Notes: a model not told the origin generated them from the sequence alone. A stretch of 64,000 nucleotides of DNA from Hallerella sp963660435 (GCA_963660435.1 CAVKYI010000004.1:62001-126000); one strand, 5' to 3'. Counted from the first letter of the stretch, positions 35,424-44,397 are shown. Program-made: numbers and translations.

Positions 35424-37763
35424 TTACCGAATCGGCAAGGGGGGCATCGCAAAAAGAGCCCAAACTTGCGTTTTTTCCAGCGAATTCATCCAGGAGAGCA
35501 GGCGAACCTGGTCCGAAAGGCCGCGCGAAAGGTAGGAATCGTCCGCGAGAATGGATTCGAGAACCACGGTGCGACTTTCCGAAAGTCCCGCCAGGCGTTT
35601 CGCTTCGGAAGTCGCCATGTCCAGTCCGCCGATTCGGTGAACCAGCCCGTTTCGAACCCCTTGGCTTCCGGTAAAGACTCGCCCACCGGCAAGGCTCCTG
35701 TCCAGGGAATCGAGAGAGAGACCGGTCGCTCCGCTGACGATATCCAGGAACCTTCCGTAAAAAGAATCCAGATAGTCCTGCAGGGACTTTTTCTCGCTTT
35801 CCGTAAAGCCCCTTCCGATTCCTTCCGCATCGGCAGATTCATGCGTCTTGACCGTTTCCGCTCGAAGCTTCAACTTGTCGAAAAGTCCCTGGAAGCTGAC
35901 CTTTCCGCCAAAGATTCCGATGCTGCCGACGATGCTCGCCTTTTCCGCGATGATTTCGTTTGCGCCGCAAGCGATCAGGTAGCCACCGCTCGCTCCCATG
36001 TCACCAATGCTCGCGATAACGGGCAGTCCCGAACGGGAAACCGTCCGCAGACGATGCCAGATTTCGTCCGACGCCAGCGCGGAACCGCCCGGGCTGTTGA
36101 TTCGGACGATCAGCGCGGAATATTCCGGGGAACGCAAGAGCCTGTCGAGCGCGTCGAGAACTTCCCTCGAACCGGTACTGCGGGAACCCGTCAGGGGATT
36201 GTAGCCGCCCGAACCATCCACGATGGCGCCTTCGATGTTCAGCAAGGCTATCTTGGAACGCGGTCGCCAAGTTTCGTCAAAGACGCGCATTCCCGCTTTC
36301 GGGGTAAAATTGGAAACCGCGACCAATGGACTTTCCACGCCATAGAAGGTCTTGAGCGCATAGGGAGCGACTTCGTCAAGATAGAGCGTCGTATCGACAA
36401 GTCCCGCCTTCCGCGCATCGGACGCAAGCAGGCTCGGTCGCGCAAGCAGAGAATCCAGAAGCCGCGGATCCGAAACCCGCATCCGGGCATCCTCGGTCAG
36501 GGCATTCCACCATTCGCCGTAAAGGCTTTCGTAGTTTTCGCGCGCTTCCGCACTCATCGAATCCGCCGTGTAGGGTTCTACCGCCGACTTGTAGCTTCCA
36601 TGTCGCAACAGTTCCACTTTCACGCCGAGCAGGTCGAAAAGTCCCTTGTAATACAGGACTTCACCGCCGACTCCGCGAAAGTTCACCCGGGCAGACGGTT
36701 CCAGGACGACCTTCGTCGCCGCGCTCGAAGCGAGAAGAGTCGTGGGCCGCAAGTCGTCCAGATAGGCGACCGTTGTCCGTCCGCGCAAGTTCAGCCTGGC
36801 GATTCCCCGTTCGATTTCCTTCGAAATCGCCGTTCCCGCCCTGTAGCCCGAAAAGTCAAAAATGATCAGTTGCGCGCTTTCGTCGGCAAGCAGCAGGTCA
36901 AAATGCTCGCGCAGGGATTCCACGCTGAGCGAACTCGCCCCGAGGCCGAAAAGCGAAAAGCCGGATTCCGTCTCCGTCAGCGGCATGGAAAGCGGTACGC
37001 GCACGACACGCGGAAGCAGGTAGGGATTTGCGCGCCTTGCCAAATGGTAACCGAGCGAAACGTGCCGCGGTTTCCAGTCGTCATCCACAAGAACGGTTCC
37101 CTTGAAGGAACGCCCGAAATCATGCGATACATAGACGCGGTATTCGTCATCGCCATGGATGGGAACCTGCACGCCCAGGTTCAAAAGTCCGAAATCCGCA
37201 TCGAAAAGCAGGCGATGGTTCTTTGCGTTTTCACCGGCATAGCTCACGGAAATTCCGTCAAGCGGTCGGATTGTCGCACCGTATTCCTGGACGCGCCGAG
37301 ATTTTTCCGGGCCGAACTGCAAAGCGTTCCGGCTGTCAAAGCCGAGAGAGAGAAAGGGGAACGGTCGAACGAGAATGCCCGGAGTCATCGCCCAGTCGGT
37401 TCCCGCAAAATCCGCACTCCGAAAGGCGCTCCATGACGCCCCCAGAAACGCAAGCCGGGAAAACACCGGAAACGAACCGACCAGATTCCAGCGCGACTCG
37501 TCTAGCGAACCGTAATCCGAGCGGTATTCGAAAGACGCCCCAAGATAGTTTCCGTGAAAGCCCGTCGAAATTTCGTAAATGCCGCTCTTCGTCCGACCGA
37601 AATTCAAGAGGGCTCCCGGAGAATCGAAAGCCGAAAGCCCCGCCGGGTTTCCAAAGATCCCGTTTGAATTCGAGAGCGACGGAAAGCTCCGCTCGCCAGG
37701 CAAATAGGCAAAGATTGTCGTGAAAGCCGCCAAGATCGAAAAAGAGAAGCCGAATTTTCCCAT
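35424..37763 (-). CDS. sppA: Signal peptide peptidase SppA fused to an N-terminal barrel-like domain
   Basis: 779 residues. The C-terminal about 500 residues are a long-form SppA (S49) with both catalytic residues. General base Lys392 is in HGSYKSAVEPY and nucleophile Ser592 in DMGASGGYLIAC, exactly 200 apart as in E. coli (K209/S409). SPGGSA and SIVGSIGIF are also typical. The first about 260 residues are unlike SppA: a signal peptide, then NSNGIFGNPAGLSAF (an Asn-Pro-Ala barrel start) and amphipathic strands such as GASFEYRSDYGSL and LNLGVQVPIHGDDEYRVYVSHDFG. This suggests an outer-membrane or periplasmic location. AGG lies 7 bases before the ATG. Confidence 0.85.
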   Translation of the reverse strand: MGKFGFSFSILAAFTTIFAYLPGERSFPSLSNSNGIFGNPAGLSAFDSPGALLNFGRTKSGIYEISTGFHGNYLGASFEYRSDYGSLDESRWNLVGSFPVFSRLAFLGASWSAFRSADFAGTDWAMTPGILVRPFPFLSLGFDSRNALQFGPEKSRRVQEYGATIRPLDGISVSYAGENAKNHRLLFDADFGLLNLGVQVPIHGDDEYRVYVSHDFGRSFKGTVLVDDDWKPRHVSLGYHLARRANPYLLPRVVRVPLSMPLTETESGFSLFGLGASSLSVESLREHFDLLLADESAQLIIFDFSGYRAGTAISKEIERGIARLNLRGRTTVAYLDDLRPTTLLASSAATKVVLEPSARVNFRGVGGEVLYYKGLFDLLGVKVELLRHGSYKSAVEPYTADSMSAEARENYESLYGEWWNALTEDARMRVSDPRLLDSLLARPSLLASDARKAGLVDTTLYLDEVAPYALKTFYGVESPLVAVSNFTPKAGMRVFDETWRPRSKIALLNIEGAIVDGSGGYNPLTGSRSTGSREVLDALDRLLRSPEYSALIVRINSPGGSALASDEIWHRLRTVSRSGLPVIASIGDMGASGGYLIACGANEIIAEKASIVGSIGIFGGKVSFQGLFDKLKLRAETVKTHESADAEGIGRGFTESEKKSLQDYLDSFYGRFLDIVSGATGLSLDSLDRSLAGGRVFTGSQGVRNGLVHRIGGLDMATSEAKRLAGLSESRTVVLESILADDSYLSRGLSDQVRLLSWMNSLEKTQVWALFAMPPLPIR

Positions 37764-37812
37764 GCAAGACCTATTCGTTTTTGAAAAAATTTAGCTCCGT
37801 TTTCGAGAATTC

Positions 37813-39054
37813 TCAATCGATCCGGTAGATTTTGACTTCCTTCAAATCAAAACGGTTGGCAGACTTTCCCAGGTTGAATTCCAGCCGCGCAAAGAGATCG
37901 GTCACAAGAGCCGTGTATTCGAATTCATAGGATTTCCAGACCGTGTCCATGACAACTGTCTTCTGGAGCGCCTCGGTCACATACGTACTGTAGGATCCCA
38001 GACGCACCATGAACGACGAAGGCGAAGAAGCAACTCCCGTAAAGACAAGCTTGTATTTCCTGTTTTCGAGAATCGGGATATCCTCGTGAATCAACTGCAC
38101 GCTGTAATTCTGCGTTCCGCCGTTCGTCACGCGAACAGTCATCGTGTTTCCGGCAATGCTCGTATCGGCGACGCCGCCAAGCTGTTCCACGAGAATCCAG
38201 TCACGTCCCGATTCGAAGCTTCCGTTCGATACCCAGTTGAAATCGACGATATCAAAGTTTTCGAGAAACTCCGGATCGTAGGAATCGTCCAGCGTCCCAT
38301 CCGAATAGCGGACAATGCGATGCTTCGCCGAGAATGCGGAACCGAACCGAGCCGTGAGCGAATCCCACAGAACGGCGTTGTGCGAAGCGTCGAACCGTAC
38401 CGTGTCGCCGTCCCTTTCCGCGCTCGAAAGCGGAAGGTCCCCCGTCCAGACAGGAACGCAGAAGCTCACCGTCAGGGAAATCGTCCCGTTCAGGGAAGAA
38501 TCCAGCTGGCTCTTCAGGTAGCGCACTTCCAGGGAATCCAGCCCGGAAAGCGAGAACGCGAACGGTACATAGGAGCCGTCCCAAAGCAAGGTGCCGGTCA
38601 GCCGGGAATCCCTACCCGCGGGAGCGAAGGTCACGCCGACTTCCTTCAAAAGACCCGCGTTGTCGATTTCGATATCGCCGAATGCCGCGTCCCAGGAACT
38701 TTCCTCGACCGAAGAATCTTCCGCAAAGGCGATTCTCATCGGGGAATTTTCCGAGCGTTCGGGCCAAAGCGTGAGACCGTCTGACAGGTTAAAGCTCACG
38801 TAGGTGTAATAGCTCGAATAGGCGGCCAGTCGGGAAAGCGAAAGTTCCAGACCGTCGATAAGGACTTTCGACAAGCCGGAAGAATCCGCCAGGCTTTCGC
38901 CCGGAATCCCGTAATCGACGACAAAGCGCGCCTTGAACGCGTGGGCATAGACCTGCGGATTTCCGATTTCGATTCCCGCACGGTCCGAGCTTTCGCAAGC
39001 TAAAAGGACCCAGACGGCCAACGCGCCGACAATGAAAGATTTCAAGACCCGCAT
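37813..39054 (-). CDS. Lipoprotein with C-terminal CBM4/9-like carbohydrate-binding module
   Basis: 413 residues. Signal peptide and lipobox MRVLKSFIVGALAVWVLLACESS. The N-terminal part has beta segments with a Ser-rich GIPGESLADSSGL and is not recognised. From about residue 275 the pattern VSNGSFESGRDWILVEQLGG, GNTMTVRVTNGGTQNYSVQLIHEDIPILENRKYKLVFTG, and the C-terminal FDLKEVKIYRID matches a CBM4/9-type jelly-roll that binds plant or bacterial glycans. The start overlaps the TIGR02147 stop (TGATG) with GAGGAA upstream, so the two are translationally coupled. Probably outer-membrane, glycan-binding. Confidence 0.8.
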   Translation of the reverse strand: MRVLKSFIVGALAVWVLLACESSDRAGIEIGNPQVYAHAFKARFVVDYGIPGESLADSSGLSKVLIDGLELSLSRLAAYSSYYTYVSFNLSDGLTLWPERSENSPMRIAFAEDSSVEESSWDAAFGDIEIDNAGLLKEVGVTFAPAGRDSRLTGTLLWDGSYVPFAFSLSGLDSLEVRYLKSQLDSSLNGTISLTVSFCVPVWTGDLPLSSAERDGDTVRFDASHNAVLWDSLTARFGSAFSAKHRIVRYSDGTLDDSYDPEFLENFDIVDFNWVSNGSFESGRDWILVEQLGGVADTSIAGNTMTVRVTNGGTQNYSVQLIHEDIPILENRKYKLVFTGVASSPSSFMVRLGSYSTYVTEALQKTVVMDTVWKSYEFEYTALVTDLFARLEFNLGKSANRFDLKEVKIYRID

Positions 39055-39905
39055 CACATTCCTCGCGTTAAAGGAAACAGCTGGATGTTTATCTGGACAA
39101 CATCCTCGCCCGTTCCCGCTTCACAGGAGAAATCTAATAGTTCTTTTCGCATTAGTTGCAAATGTTTTTTCAATGCGGGGAAATCTTTCCGTCGAATGGC
39201 AAATGTCACCGCCGAAATGTCGCGCTTTTCCGCCGGAACCTCTTCAAGAGACTCGCGCGCCTTCGAAAGCATCTGCCGGTGGTATTCCTTGACCAGCAGA
39301 TCGTTCACCTCGTCATCCGTTGTTATCAGGCTCTGCGCCTGCCGGTAGCCGTTAGCTGTCCTGGAAAGCAGACCCAGGGACGTCAAGAGCCTGAGCGAGT
39401 CCGCGGCTTCCTCCGGAGAAATCTTGTTTCCCAGATGTCTCGAAATCCATTCCGGCGCGGGATTGAAGCGAGCGAGCTCCACCATTTCCCGGATAACCGA
39501 ATGATACCATTCCGTGAAGATGCGAAACTGGGCGCGGTCCATCCTATGAAGCCTCGAACCCGGAGTCGAACGGACGAGCTTTCCGTAGTAGAAAGCCTTT
39601 TCCTTGTCCGTCTTCGCCTGGTTGAAAAATACCAGGTTTTCAAAATACTGGGCACGCTCTTCGGCGAACCCCAGCCCCTGGACAATCTTCACGACCGTAT
39701 TCTTCGTGATGTTGCGCTTCCCGTCCATGACGAGCTTCAGGTGCGCATGGCTCGAAAGTCCCGCCTTTGCCGCAAAGAAGCGCAGACTGAACGCCGACGA
39801 CGTCGCCTTTCTATACGTATAGTAGTCATGCAGAAACACGCGATAGTTCGTGTATTGCAAAATGTCCGGAGCGGACGGCTTCTTTTCTTCTGCGCAATCT
39901 TCCAT
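39054..39905 (-). CDS. TIGR02147 family protein (Fibrobacter paralogous family), probable regulator
   Basis: 283 residues. N-terminal ILQYTNYRVFLHDYYTYRK, then SLRFFAAKAGLSSHAHLKLVMDGKRNITKNTVVKIVQGLGF, which has an XRE-like helix-turn-helix look (about residues 35-85). The rest is helical, with FTEWYHSVIREMVEL and PEEAADSLRLLTSLGLL matching the TIGR02147 pattern, the second-largest paralogous family of Fibrobacter succinogenes. No enzymatic motif. Function is uncharacterised; a DNA-binding regulator is my inference. It overlaps the downstream CBM lipoprotein gene by one base. Confidence 0.88.
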   Translation of the reverse strand: MEDCAEEKKPSAPDILQYTNYRVFLHDYYTYRKATSSAFSLRFFAAKAGLSSHAHLKLVMDGKRNITKNTVVKIVQGLGFAEERAQYFENLVFFNQAKTDKEKAFYYGKLVRSTPGSRLHRMDRAQFRIFTEWYHSVIREMVELARFNPAPEWISRHLGNKISPEEAADSLRLLTSLGLLSRTANGYRQAQSLITTDDEVNDLLVKEYHRQMLSKARESLEEVPAEKRDISAVTFAIRRKDFPALKKHLQLMRKELLDFSCEAGTGEDVVQINIQLFPLTRGM

Positions 39906-39953
39906 GCCTACAAAATAACCATTCCTCTAATTTTTCCGGACGCTTTCTGTATT

Positions 39954-40556
39954 TTAATGTTTACAATCGTAACCGGACCGATCGCTTTCGCCAAAAACGA
40001 GCGCCCACCGGTTGTGATTCCAAAACTTTCCGTGTAAAAATTCCGCATCCTCCGCGATTCCTTCCATCCGGAAACCGAGCCTTTCGGCAAGAGCGTTGCT
40101 TTTCGCGTTTTCCGTCGCCGCGGAAACTTCGACGCGATGAATTCCCGCGGTCCTTAAAAATCCCAGCACGAGCCGTCCCGCTTCCCAAGCAAGGCCTTTC
40201 CCTTCGAACGCGCTCCCCAAAAAATACCCGAGAGACGCGATGCGGTTTTGCGCATCGATCCACTGCAAGATGAATTCCCCCGCCAAGGCTCCGTCTTCTT
40301 CGAGGCGGATTCCAAACGCTCCGCCGTTTCCCATCCTTCGCTGCGTTTCGTATGCGTCTATCGAGGAACGCGCATCCTGCAACGTACGAAAGCCTTCCAC
40401 CCAGGGAAGCCATTTTCCCAGGGAGCTTCGCGAGGTGTCCACCAGGTATAGAAGCTCTTCCGCATCCGACATTTCGAGAAAGGAAAGCACGACGCGACCG
40501 CCCACGAAAACGGATTCGGCAAGCGACGAAAGCTCCCTATTCGACATCGCGCACAT
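39954..40556 (-). CDS. GNAT acetyltransferase (RimJ/RimL type)
   Basis: About 200 residues. RimJ/RimL-like features: SLGYFLGSAFEGKGLAWEAGRLVLGFL (acetyl-CoA loop with Gly-Lys-Gly), then RVEVSAATENAKSNALAERLGFRMEGIAEDAEFL, and WALVFGE near the end. Such enzymes N-acetylate proteins or small amines. The start is uncertain: ATG at 40556 or 40547, both inside the upstream lipoprotein gene, which it overlaps by about 20 bases. No strong ribosome site is visible. Confidence 0.85.
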   Translation of the reverse strand: MCAMSNRELSSLAESVFVGGRVVLSFLEMSDAEELLYLVDTSRSSLGKWLPWVEGFRTLQDARSSIDAYETQRRMGNGGAFGIRLEEDGALAGEFILQWIDAQNRIASLGYFLGSAFEGKGLAWEAGRLVLGFLRTAGIHRVEVSAATENAKSNALAERLGFRMEGIAEDAEFLHGKFWNHNRWALVFGESDRSGYDCKH

Positions 40557-40959
40557 AGAAAGCCCGCTGGCACTCCGGGTCGGCAAGCGACGGACAGTCG
40601 TCGAACTTTTTCCCCGGATAGTAGTCGCCCGTCACCCGCGCAAGGCGAACTTTCGCCGTATCCCGCCATTTCCCGGGAAACGCGGACGCATCCGACAGGT
40701 AGATGCTGTCTCCGAGGATCCTGTTTCCGTCCGCATCCACGTCGTAGAGAAAAAAGCAACCCATCCGCGCGCAGCGTCCCGTGAACTGGAAGGATACCTC
40801 GCCGTAAATCGTCCGGCAAAAGGAAGACTCGGCAAGTTCCGAAGAAAGCGTCCGAAGATTCGCGACGGAACCCTTTTCACACGTTTCGAACGAATCGTCC
40901 GTGCCGCAGGCAAGCAGGAAGGGAAAAAGACAGAGAAGAGGAATCCACCGCAGAATCAT
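40537..40959 (-). CDS. Small lipoprotein
   Basis: 140 residues. Signal peptide with lipobox in MILRWIPLLCLFPFLLACGTD. Cys pairs in the mature part (ETCEKGS, FCRT, GRCARMGC, DDCPSLADPEC) suggest disulphides. Beta-rich; GDSIYLSDASAFPGKWRDTAKVRLARVTGDY resembles a small OB-like fold, not confidently assigned. Operon with the GNAT gene by overlap. Function unknown. Confidence 0.7.
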   Translation of the reverse strand: MILRWIPLLCLFPFLLACGTDDSFETCEKGSVANLRTLSSELAESSFCRTIYGEVSFQFTGRCARMGCFFLYDVDADGNRILGDSIYLSDASAFPGKWRDTAKVRLARVTGDYYPGKKFDDCPSLADPECQRAFYVRDVE

Positions 40960-41028
40960 GATTCAAATATGGTAAATTCCAGTCAAAAGATTTCCGCGAA
41001 GGAATGCTCCCCCGAGAAATTCGCCATG

Positions 41029-41062
41029 AAAAAAGTCCCGTTCCGATAAAAGAACGAGACTT
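41029..41062 (-). terminator. Intrinsic terminator of tRNA-Leu
   Basis: Minus strand stem AAGTCTCGTTC with GAACGGGACTT (11 pairs, one G-T) and loop TTTTATCG, followed by TTTT. It directly follows the tRNA. Confidence 0.85.
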
Positions 41063-41063
41063 A

Positions 41064-41147
41064 TGCGGGTGAAAGGACTTGAACCTTCATGTCCTTGCGA
41101 ACACTAGAACCTGAATCTAGCGCGTATACCAATTCCGCCACACCCGC
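41064..41147 (-). tRNA. tRNA-Leu (anticodon CAG)
   Basis: 84-nt cloverleaf with a long variable arm, as expected for leucine. Acceptor stem GCGGGTG/CACCCGC; anticodon stem CTAGA with TCTAG around loop TTCAGGT (anticodon CAG); T-loop TTCAAGT. CCA is not encoded. Confidence 0.93.
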
Positions 41148-41220
41148 GAGTGTGTGTCCCAAATTTTAAAACTTTTGCCGTTTTTGTCAAGGGCTCTTCA
41201 AAAAATTCGCCCGGATAAAG

Positions 41221-41937
41221 TCAGCGGAGAAAATCCCGGATCCAGGATTCCCGGCGAAGCGTCCACCAGGACCAGTCGTGCTCTCCGCGTTCGTCGAAGC
41301 GAATCCGGCAGGATTTTCCGCCTAGCGCCGAGCAAAAGGCTTCCATCCACGGAACGGTTCGGTCCGACGGGTAGAGCCTGTCCGAGCCTCCCTGGAGAAA
41401 GGTCCACTTCCCCAAGCGTACCCTTGGATCTTTCGCCAGATTTTTCGCATCCGCGACCGCGGCGAGATTCGTGCTGACAAGAAGCCTGCCGAGAACGGCA
41501 CGCTTTCCGTAAAGCGTATAGCCGACAACGCCGAGACCACCGTCCGAAACGCCGACAAGCGAGACCGTGTCTATTTTCAGCTTCCAGCGGGCTTCCAGGG
41601 AATCGAGCATCCGATCGACCGCGCCGAGAGGCGCTCCCGAAAGCCAGTGGTTCTCCCTGCAGGCGGAAACGCTCAGCACGGCGCTTTCCCGCGAAGCCTT
41701 TTCCAGAAAGGGAACGAGAGCCGCACCCGCCTCGTAGCCCTTGTCGCACTTCTTGCCCTGCATCCCGCCATGGAACCAGACAAGCACTCGCGGACGGGAA
41801 ACTTTCACGGGATGCCACACCGCGGAAGGACTCTCGAAAGTTCCCAGAACAATCCGCATGGAATCCGCGACAAAGGGGACGGAATCCGCCGAATGGGCAA
41901 GGACCGCGAAAAGGAAGAGAAAGGCGAAAGCTCTCAT
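41221..41937 (-). CDS. Alpha/beta-hydrolase-fold secreted esterase-like protein
   Basis: 238 residues. Signal peptide MRAFAFLFLFAVLAHS. Hydrolase fold markers: VLVWFHGGMQGKKCD (oxyanion-hole HG region), nucleophile elbow GVSDGGLG (Ser in GxSxG form), and a late DERGEHDWSWW containing candidate acid and His. It resembles feruloyl/acetyl-esterase or PHB-depolymerase-like secreted hydrolases. Its ATG overlaps (ATGA) the upstream membrane-protein gene, giving a three-gene operon with the sensor-like protein. Substrate unknown. Confidence 0.72.
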   Translation of the reverse strand: MRAFAFLFLFAVLAHSADSVPFVADSMRIVLGTFESPSAVWHPVKVSRPRVLVWFHGGMQGKKCDKGYEAGAALVPFLEKASRESAVLSVSACRENHWLSGAPLGAVDRMLDSLEARWKLKIDTVSLVGVSDGGLGVVGYTLYGKRAVLGRLLVSTNLAAVADAKNLAKDPRVRLGKWTFLQGGSDRLYPSDRTVPWMEAFCSALGGKSCRIRFDERGEHDWSWWTLRRESWIRDFLR

Positions 41938-42440
41938 CGCCTGCGCCTCAGGGCCCTCCGCAGGGCAAGGAAGGCAGCACCGAGCAAAACGACATCGAAC
42001 ACGCCCGACCACATCATCGCCCGCACATGAAAGCCCCGTATCGCCAAGGCATCCAGCCCCTCGTCGTTTCCCGCGATAGACGTTACGATCCATTCCCTTG
42101 GAGAAACCCGAATGCCGCGAACCTCTATCGGCGCGGGCATCCCCGTTTCCGACCAGAACGAGATCCATTCCCCGAGAATTTCCTCCTGGTCAGAGGGCAG
42201 GGCAAGCGTGAACGTCGCCTCCCGATCTTCGTTCAGGTAAAAGAACGTCCTGTCGAAAAGAGGAATTCCCGTTCCATGAAAGCCCCGCGGAAGGGCGACC
42301 GAAGTGATCTTGCCGTAGAACAGGTACTCTTCTCCCGCAAGGCTCTTGTAAAAGGGAAGAGTCTGCAAAAAGAGATACGAAGCCAGAAAGCACAGGAAAG
42401 CCGCAACCGACAAAAAGAGAAACCGCACGGAACGGGACAT
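41934..42440 (-). CDS. Two-helix membrane protein, unknown function
   Basis: 168 residues. One membrane helix near the N-terminus (FLFLSVAAFLCFLASYLFL) and one near the C-terminus (MWSGVFDVVLLGAAFLAL) ending in an Arg-rich tail (RRALRRRR). About 90 extracytoplasmic residues lie between, with LAGEEYLFYGKITSVALPRGFHGTG. No family recognised. AGGA is 7 bases before the ATG, and the gene overlaps the esterase-like gene by four bases. Confidence 0.65.
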   Translation of the reverse strand: MSRSVRFLFLSVAAFLCFLASYLFLQTLPFYKSLAGEEYLFYGKITSVALPRGFHGTGIPLFDRTFFYLNEDREATFTLALPSDQEEILGEWISFWSETGMPAPIEVRGIRVSPREWIVTSIAGNDEGLDALAIRGFHVRAMMWSGVFDVVLLGAAFLALRRALRRRR

Positions 42441-42441
42441 C

Positions 42442-43230
42442 TTACTTCCTCGAACGGATGACAAAAAAGAGGGTAAACAGGAGCAGGACGATGGAAACCA
42501 GGTAGAATACCTGCTGGATCCACAGCTTCGCTTCCCGGTTTTCCAGGGAACGCATCTTGAACATCTGCAAGAGATTCTCGCAGCGGACCAGAGATTCGTC
42601 GTTACTTATCCGAATCCAGAGAGACGAGAGATTCGCGTTTTCCCGCAATGAATTTTGGTAACGCTCCCCGAGAGGCTTCGGCAAGCGCGCAATGTCAGAG
42701 GAATCCGCACGGGCGGCAAATCCCATCCACGCGGAGTCCAGCGTCCGCACAAGCGGTTCCGCAAGCGAAGCGTCAAGACGGTACAGATCCCGCGTCAGCA
42801 GGCGCGCGCTGTCCAGCCAGGCAGAACGGGCGGGAACGTAGCGCCGAATCGAAGCGACCCAGCCGAGCACCGACGTCTCGAATTCGGAAAAATCGCGTTC
42901 CGGAGGCATCCAGCCCATCGACCGGGTCTTTTCCGACGCGGCATACACGGCGACCGCCGTCTCGCGCAAGCTGCGCAGGGAACTCATCAAGACGGAAGTA
43001 TCTTCCGAAAAGACGCGAACCCTTTCCATCCGCTGCATCACGCGGGACGCGAAGAACTTGTATTCGGAAAGGGTTTCCTCGTAACGCCCGTAAACTTCCT
43101 CCTGCTTTTTCTGCGAAAAATAGAACAGGACGGTCAGGGCGAGCGTGAGCAGAAGAACGCCCCAAGCGAGAGGCGCGTTGATCCGGCTTTTCAGGATTTC
43201 TCGAACCGACTGGAATTTTTTCGAATCCAT
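42442..43230 (-). CDS. Sensor-like membrane protein with periplasmic helical domain
   Basis: 262 residues. N-terminal helix PLAWGVLLLTLALTVLFYFS, about 180 periplasmic residues predicted all-helical (VYGRYEETLSEYKFFASRVMQRMERVRVFSED), and C-terminal helix VFYLVSIVLLLFTLFFVIRSRK. The architecture resembles the sensing half of a chemoreceptor or histidine kinase but no signalling domain follows. First gene of a three-gene minus-strand operon. Function unknown. Confidence 0.6.
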   Translation of the reverse strand: MDSKKFQSVREILKSRINAPLAWGVLLLTLALTVLFYFSQKKQEEVYGRYEETLSEYKFFASRVMQRMERVRVFSEDTSVLMSSLRSLRETAVAVYAASEKTRSMGWMPPERDFSEFETSVLGWVASIRRYVPARSAWLDSARLLTRDLYRLDASLAEPLVRTLDSAWMGFAARADSSDIARLPKPLGERYQNSLRENANLSSLWIRISNDESLVRCENLLQMFKMRSLENREAKLWIQQVFYLVSIVLLLFTLFFVIRSRK

Positions 43231-43263
43231 GCTAGGAAATTACCTTTTTTCTAAGTTGTGAAC

Positions 43264-44355
43264 ATGGACAAAATCCAAAAATTCGCACTTTTTACGTTTT
43301 GCCTCGTCGCGCTCGTCGCCTGCGGCGAACAGGAATTTCGCGAAACGGCGCACTACAACGGCATCCGCAAGACGCGCGTAGCCTACCGGGACGGAAAGCC
43401 CGACGGCGAATTCAAGCGCTGGACGTCGCACGGAGACCTCGCCGAATCGGGATTCTACAAGAAGGGAAAGCGCGAAGGGGAATGGACGGAATGGTATTCC
43501 AACGGCAAGGTCCAGGAACGCGGGATTTACCAAGGCGGAAAGAAGGAAGGACTCTGGAAAGGCTTTTTCCGGGACGGAAAGCCATCCTCGGAAAGGACAT
43601 TCCAGGACGGCGAACCGACCGGCATCTGGACAGAATTCTACCCAAACGGAAACACCGGGGAAAGGAATTCCTGCTTTCCGAAAAACGCGGTCGGGACACG
43701 CGAAACATTCGCGGCAAGCGGAACGACGATTCGCAAGGAACAGTGCAAGAACGGGATTCCGGAAGGCATCGTCGAGACATTCTACCCGGGCGGAGCAATC
43801 GAATCCCGCTCCGAATACCATGCGGGGAAGCTCCACGGCAAGTCGGAACTTTTCCGCGCAACGGGAGAACTCTGGAAACGTTCCTTCTACAGGGACGATG
43901 TCCGCGACTCGGTCTGGACATACTTCGCGAAGGACGGAAACGTCGAAAGGCAAAGCGTCTTCAGGAACGGAAACGGAATCGCCTACGGGGAAATCGGCGA
44001 TGGAGGCATCGACGCCGAAACGACCTTTGTCGATAACAAGGTCCAGGACACGCTCCGCTACACGCTTCCCGGACGCAAGCTCCATTACGTGGAAGTCTGG
44101 AAAGACGGCGAAAAGCAAAAGCTCCTTTCCTTTTACGATTCGACAAAAGTTCTCGCCAGCGAGGGAAACTTCCTGGGCGGAAAGCCCGGCGGTTCCTGGC
44201 GAAACTGGTATCCGGATGGCACGCTCAAGGACAGCCTTTTCTACAAGGACGGCGAACCTTTCGGCGAGCAGCTGCACTACGATTCCACGGGAAAGCTCTA
44301 CATGCGCAAGGTACAGTATGGAAAGCGCGGACCGATGCAGGTTGGATTCGAGTAG
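43264..44355 (+). CDS. MORN-repeat (YwqK-like) lipoprotein
   Basis: 363 residues. Lipobox in MDKIQKFALFTFCLVALVACGE. About twelve repeats of the MORN/YwqK type follow (for example GKPDGEFKRWTSHG, GKREGEWTEWYSNG, GKKEGLWKGFFRDG), spaced 23-24 residues and forming a long beta-hairpin array. Such proteins act as scaffolds; many Fibrobacterota and Bacteroidota carry them on the outer membrane. The ATG at 43264 is preferred over a GTG at 43258; no clear ribosome site. Confidence 0.85.
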   Translation: MDKIQKFALFTFCLVALVACGEQEFRETAHYNGIRKTRVAYRDGKPDGEFKRWTSHGDLAESGFYKKGKREGEWTEWYSNGKVQERGIYQGGKKEGLWKGFFRDGKPSSERTFQDGEPTGIWTEFYPNGNTGERNSCFPKNAVGTRETFAASGTTIRKEQCKNGIPEGIVETFYPGGAIESRSEYHAGKLHGKSELFRATGELWKRSFYRDDVRDSVWTYFAKDGNVERQSVFRNGNGIAYGEIGDGGIDAETTFVDNKVQDTLRYTLPGRKLHYVEVWKDGEKQKLLSFYDSTKVLASEGNFLGGKPGGSWRNWYPDGTLKDSLFYKDGEPFGEQLHYDSTGKLYMRKVQYGKRGPMQVGFE

Positions 44356-44397
44356 GGTGGGGATTTTCTATCTTTTGAAGAAACCGAAAAAAATTCC

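Noticed and set aside
35466..37436. 656-codon plus-strand open frame
   Set aside because: Antisense of sppA, which has correctly spaced catalytic residues.
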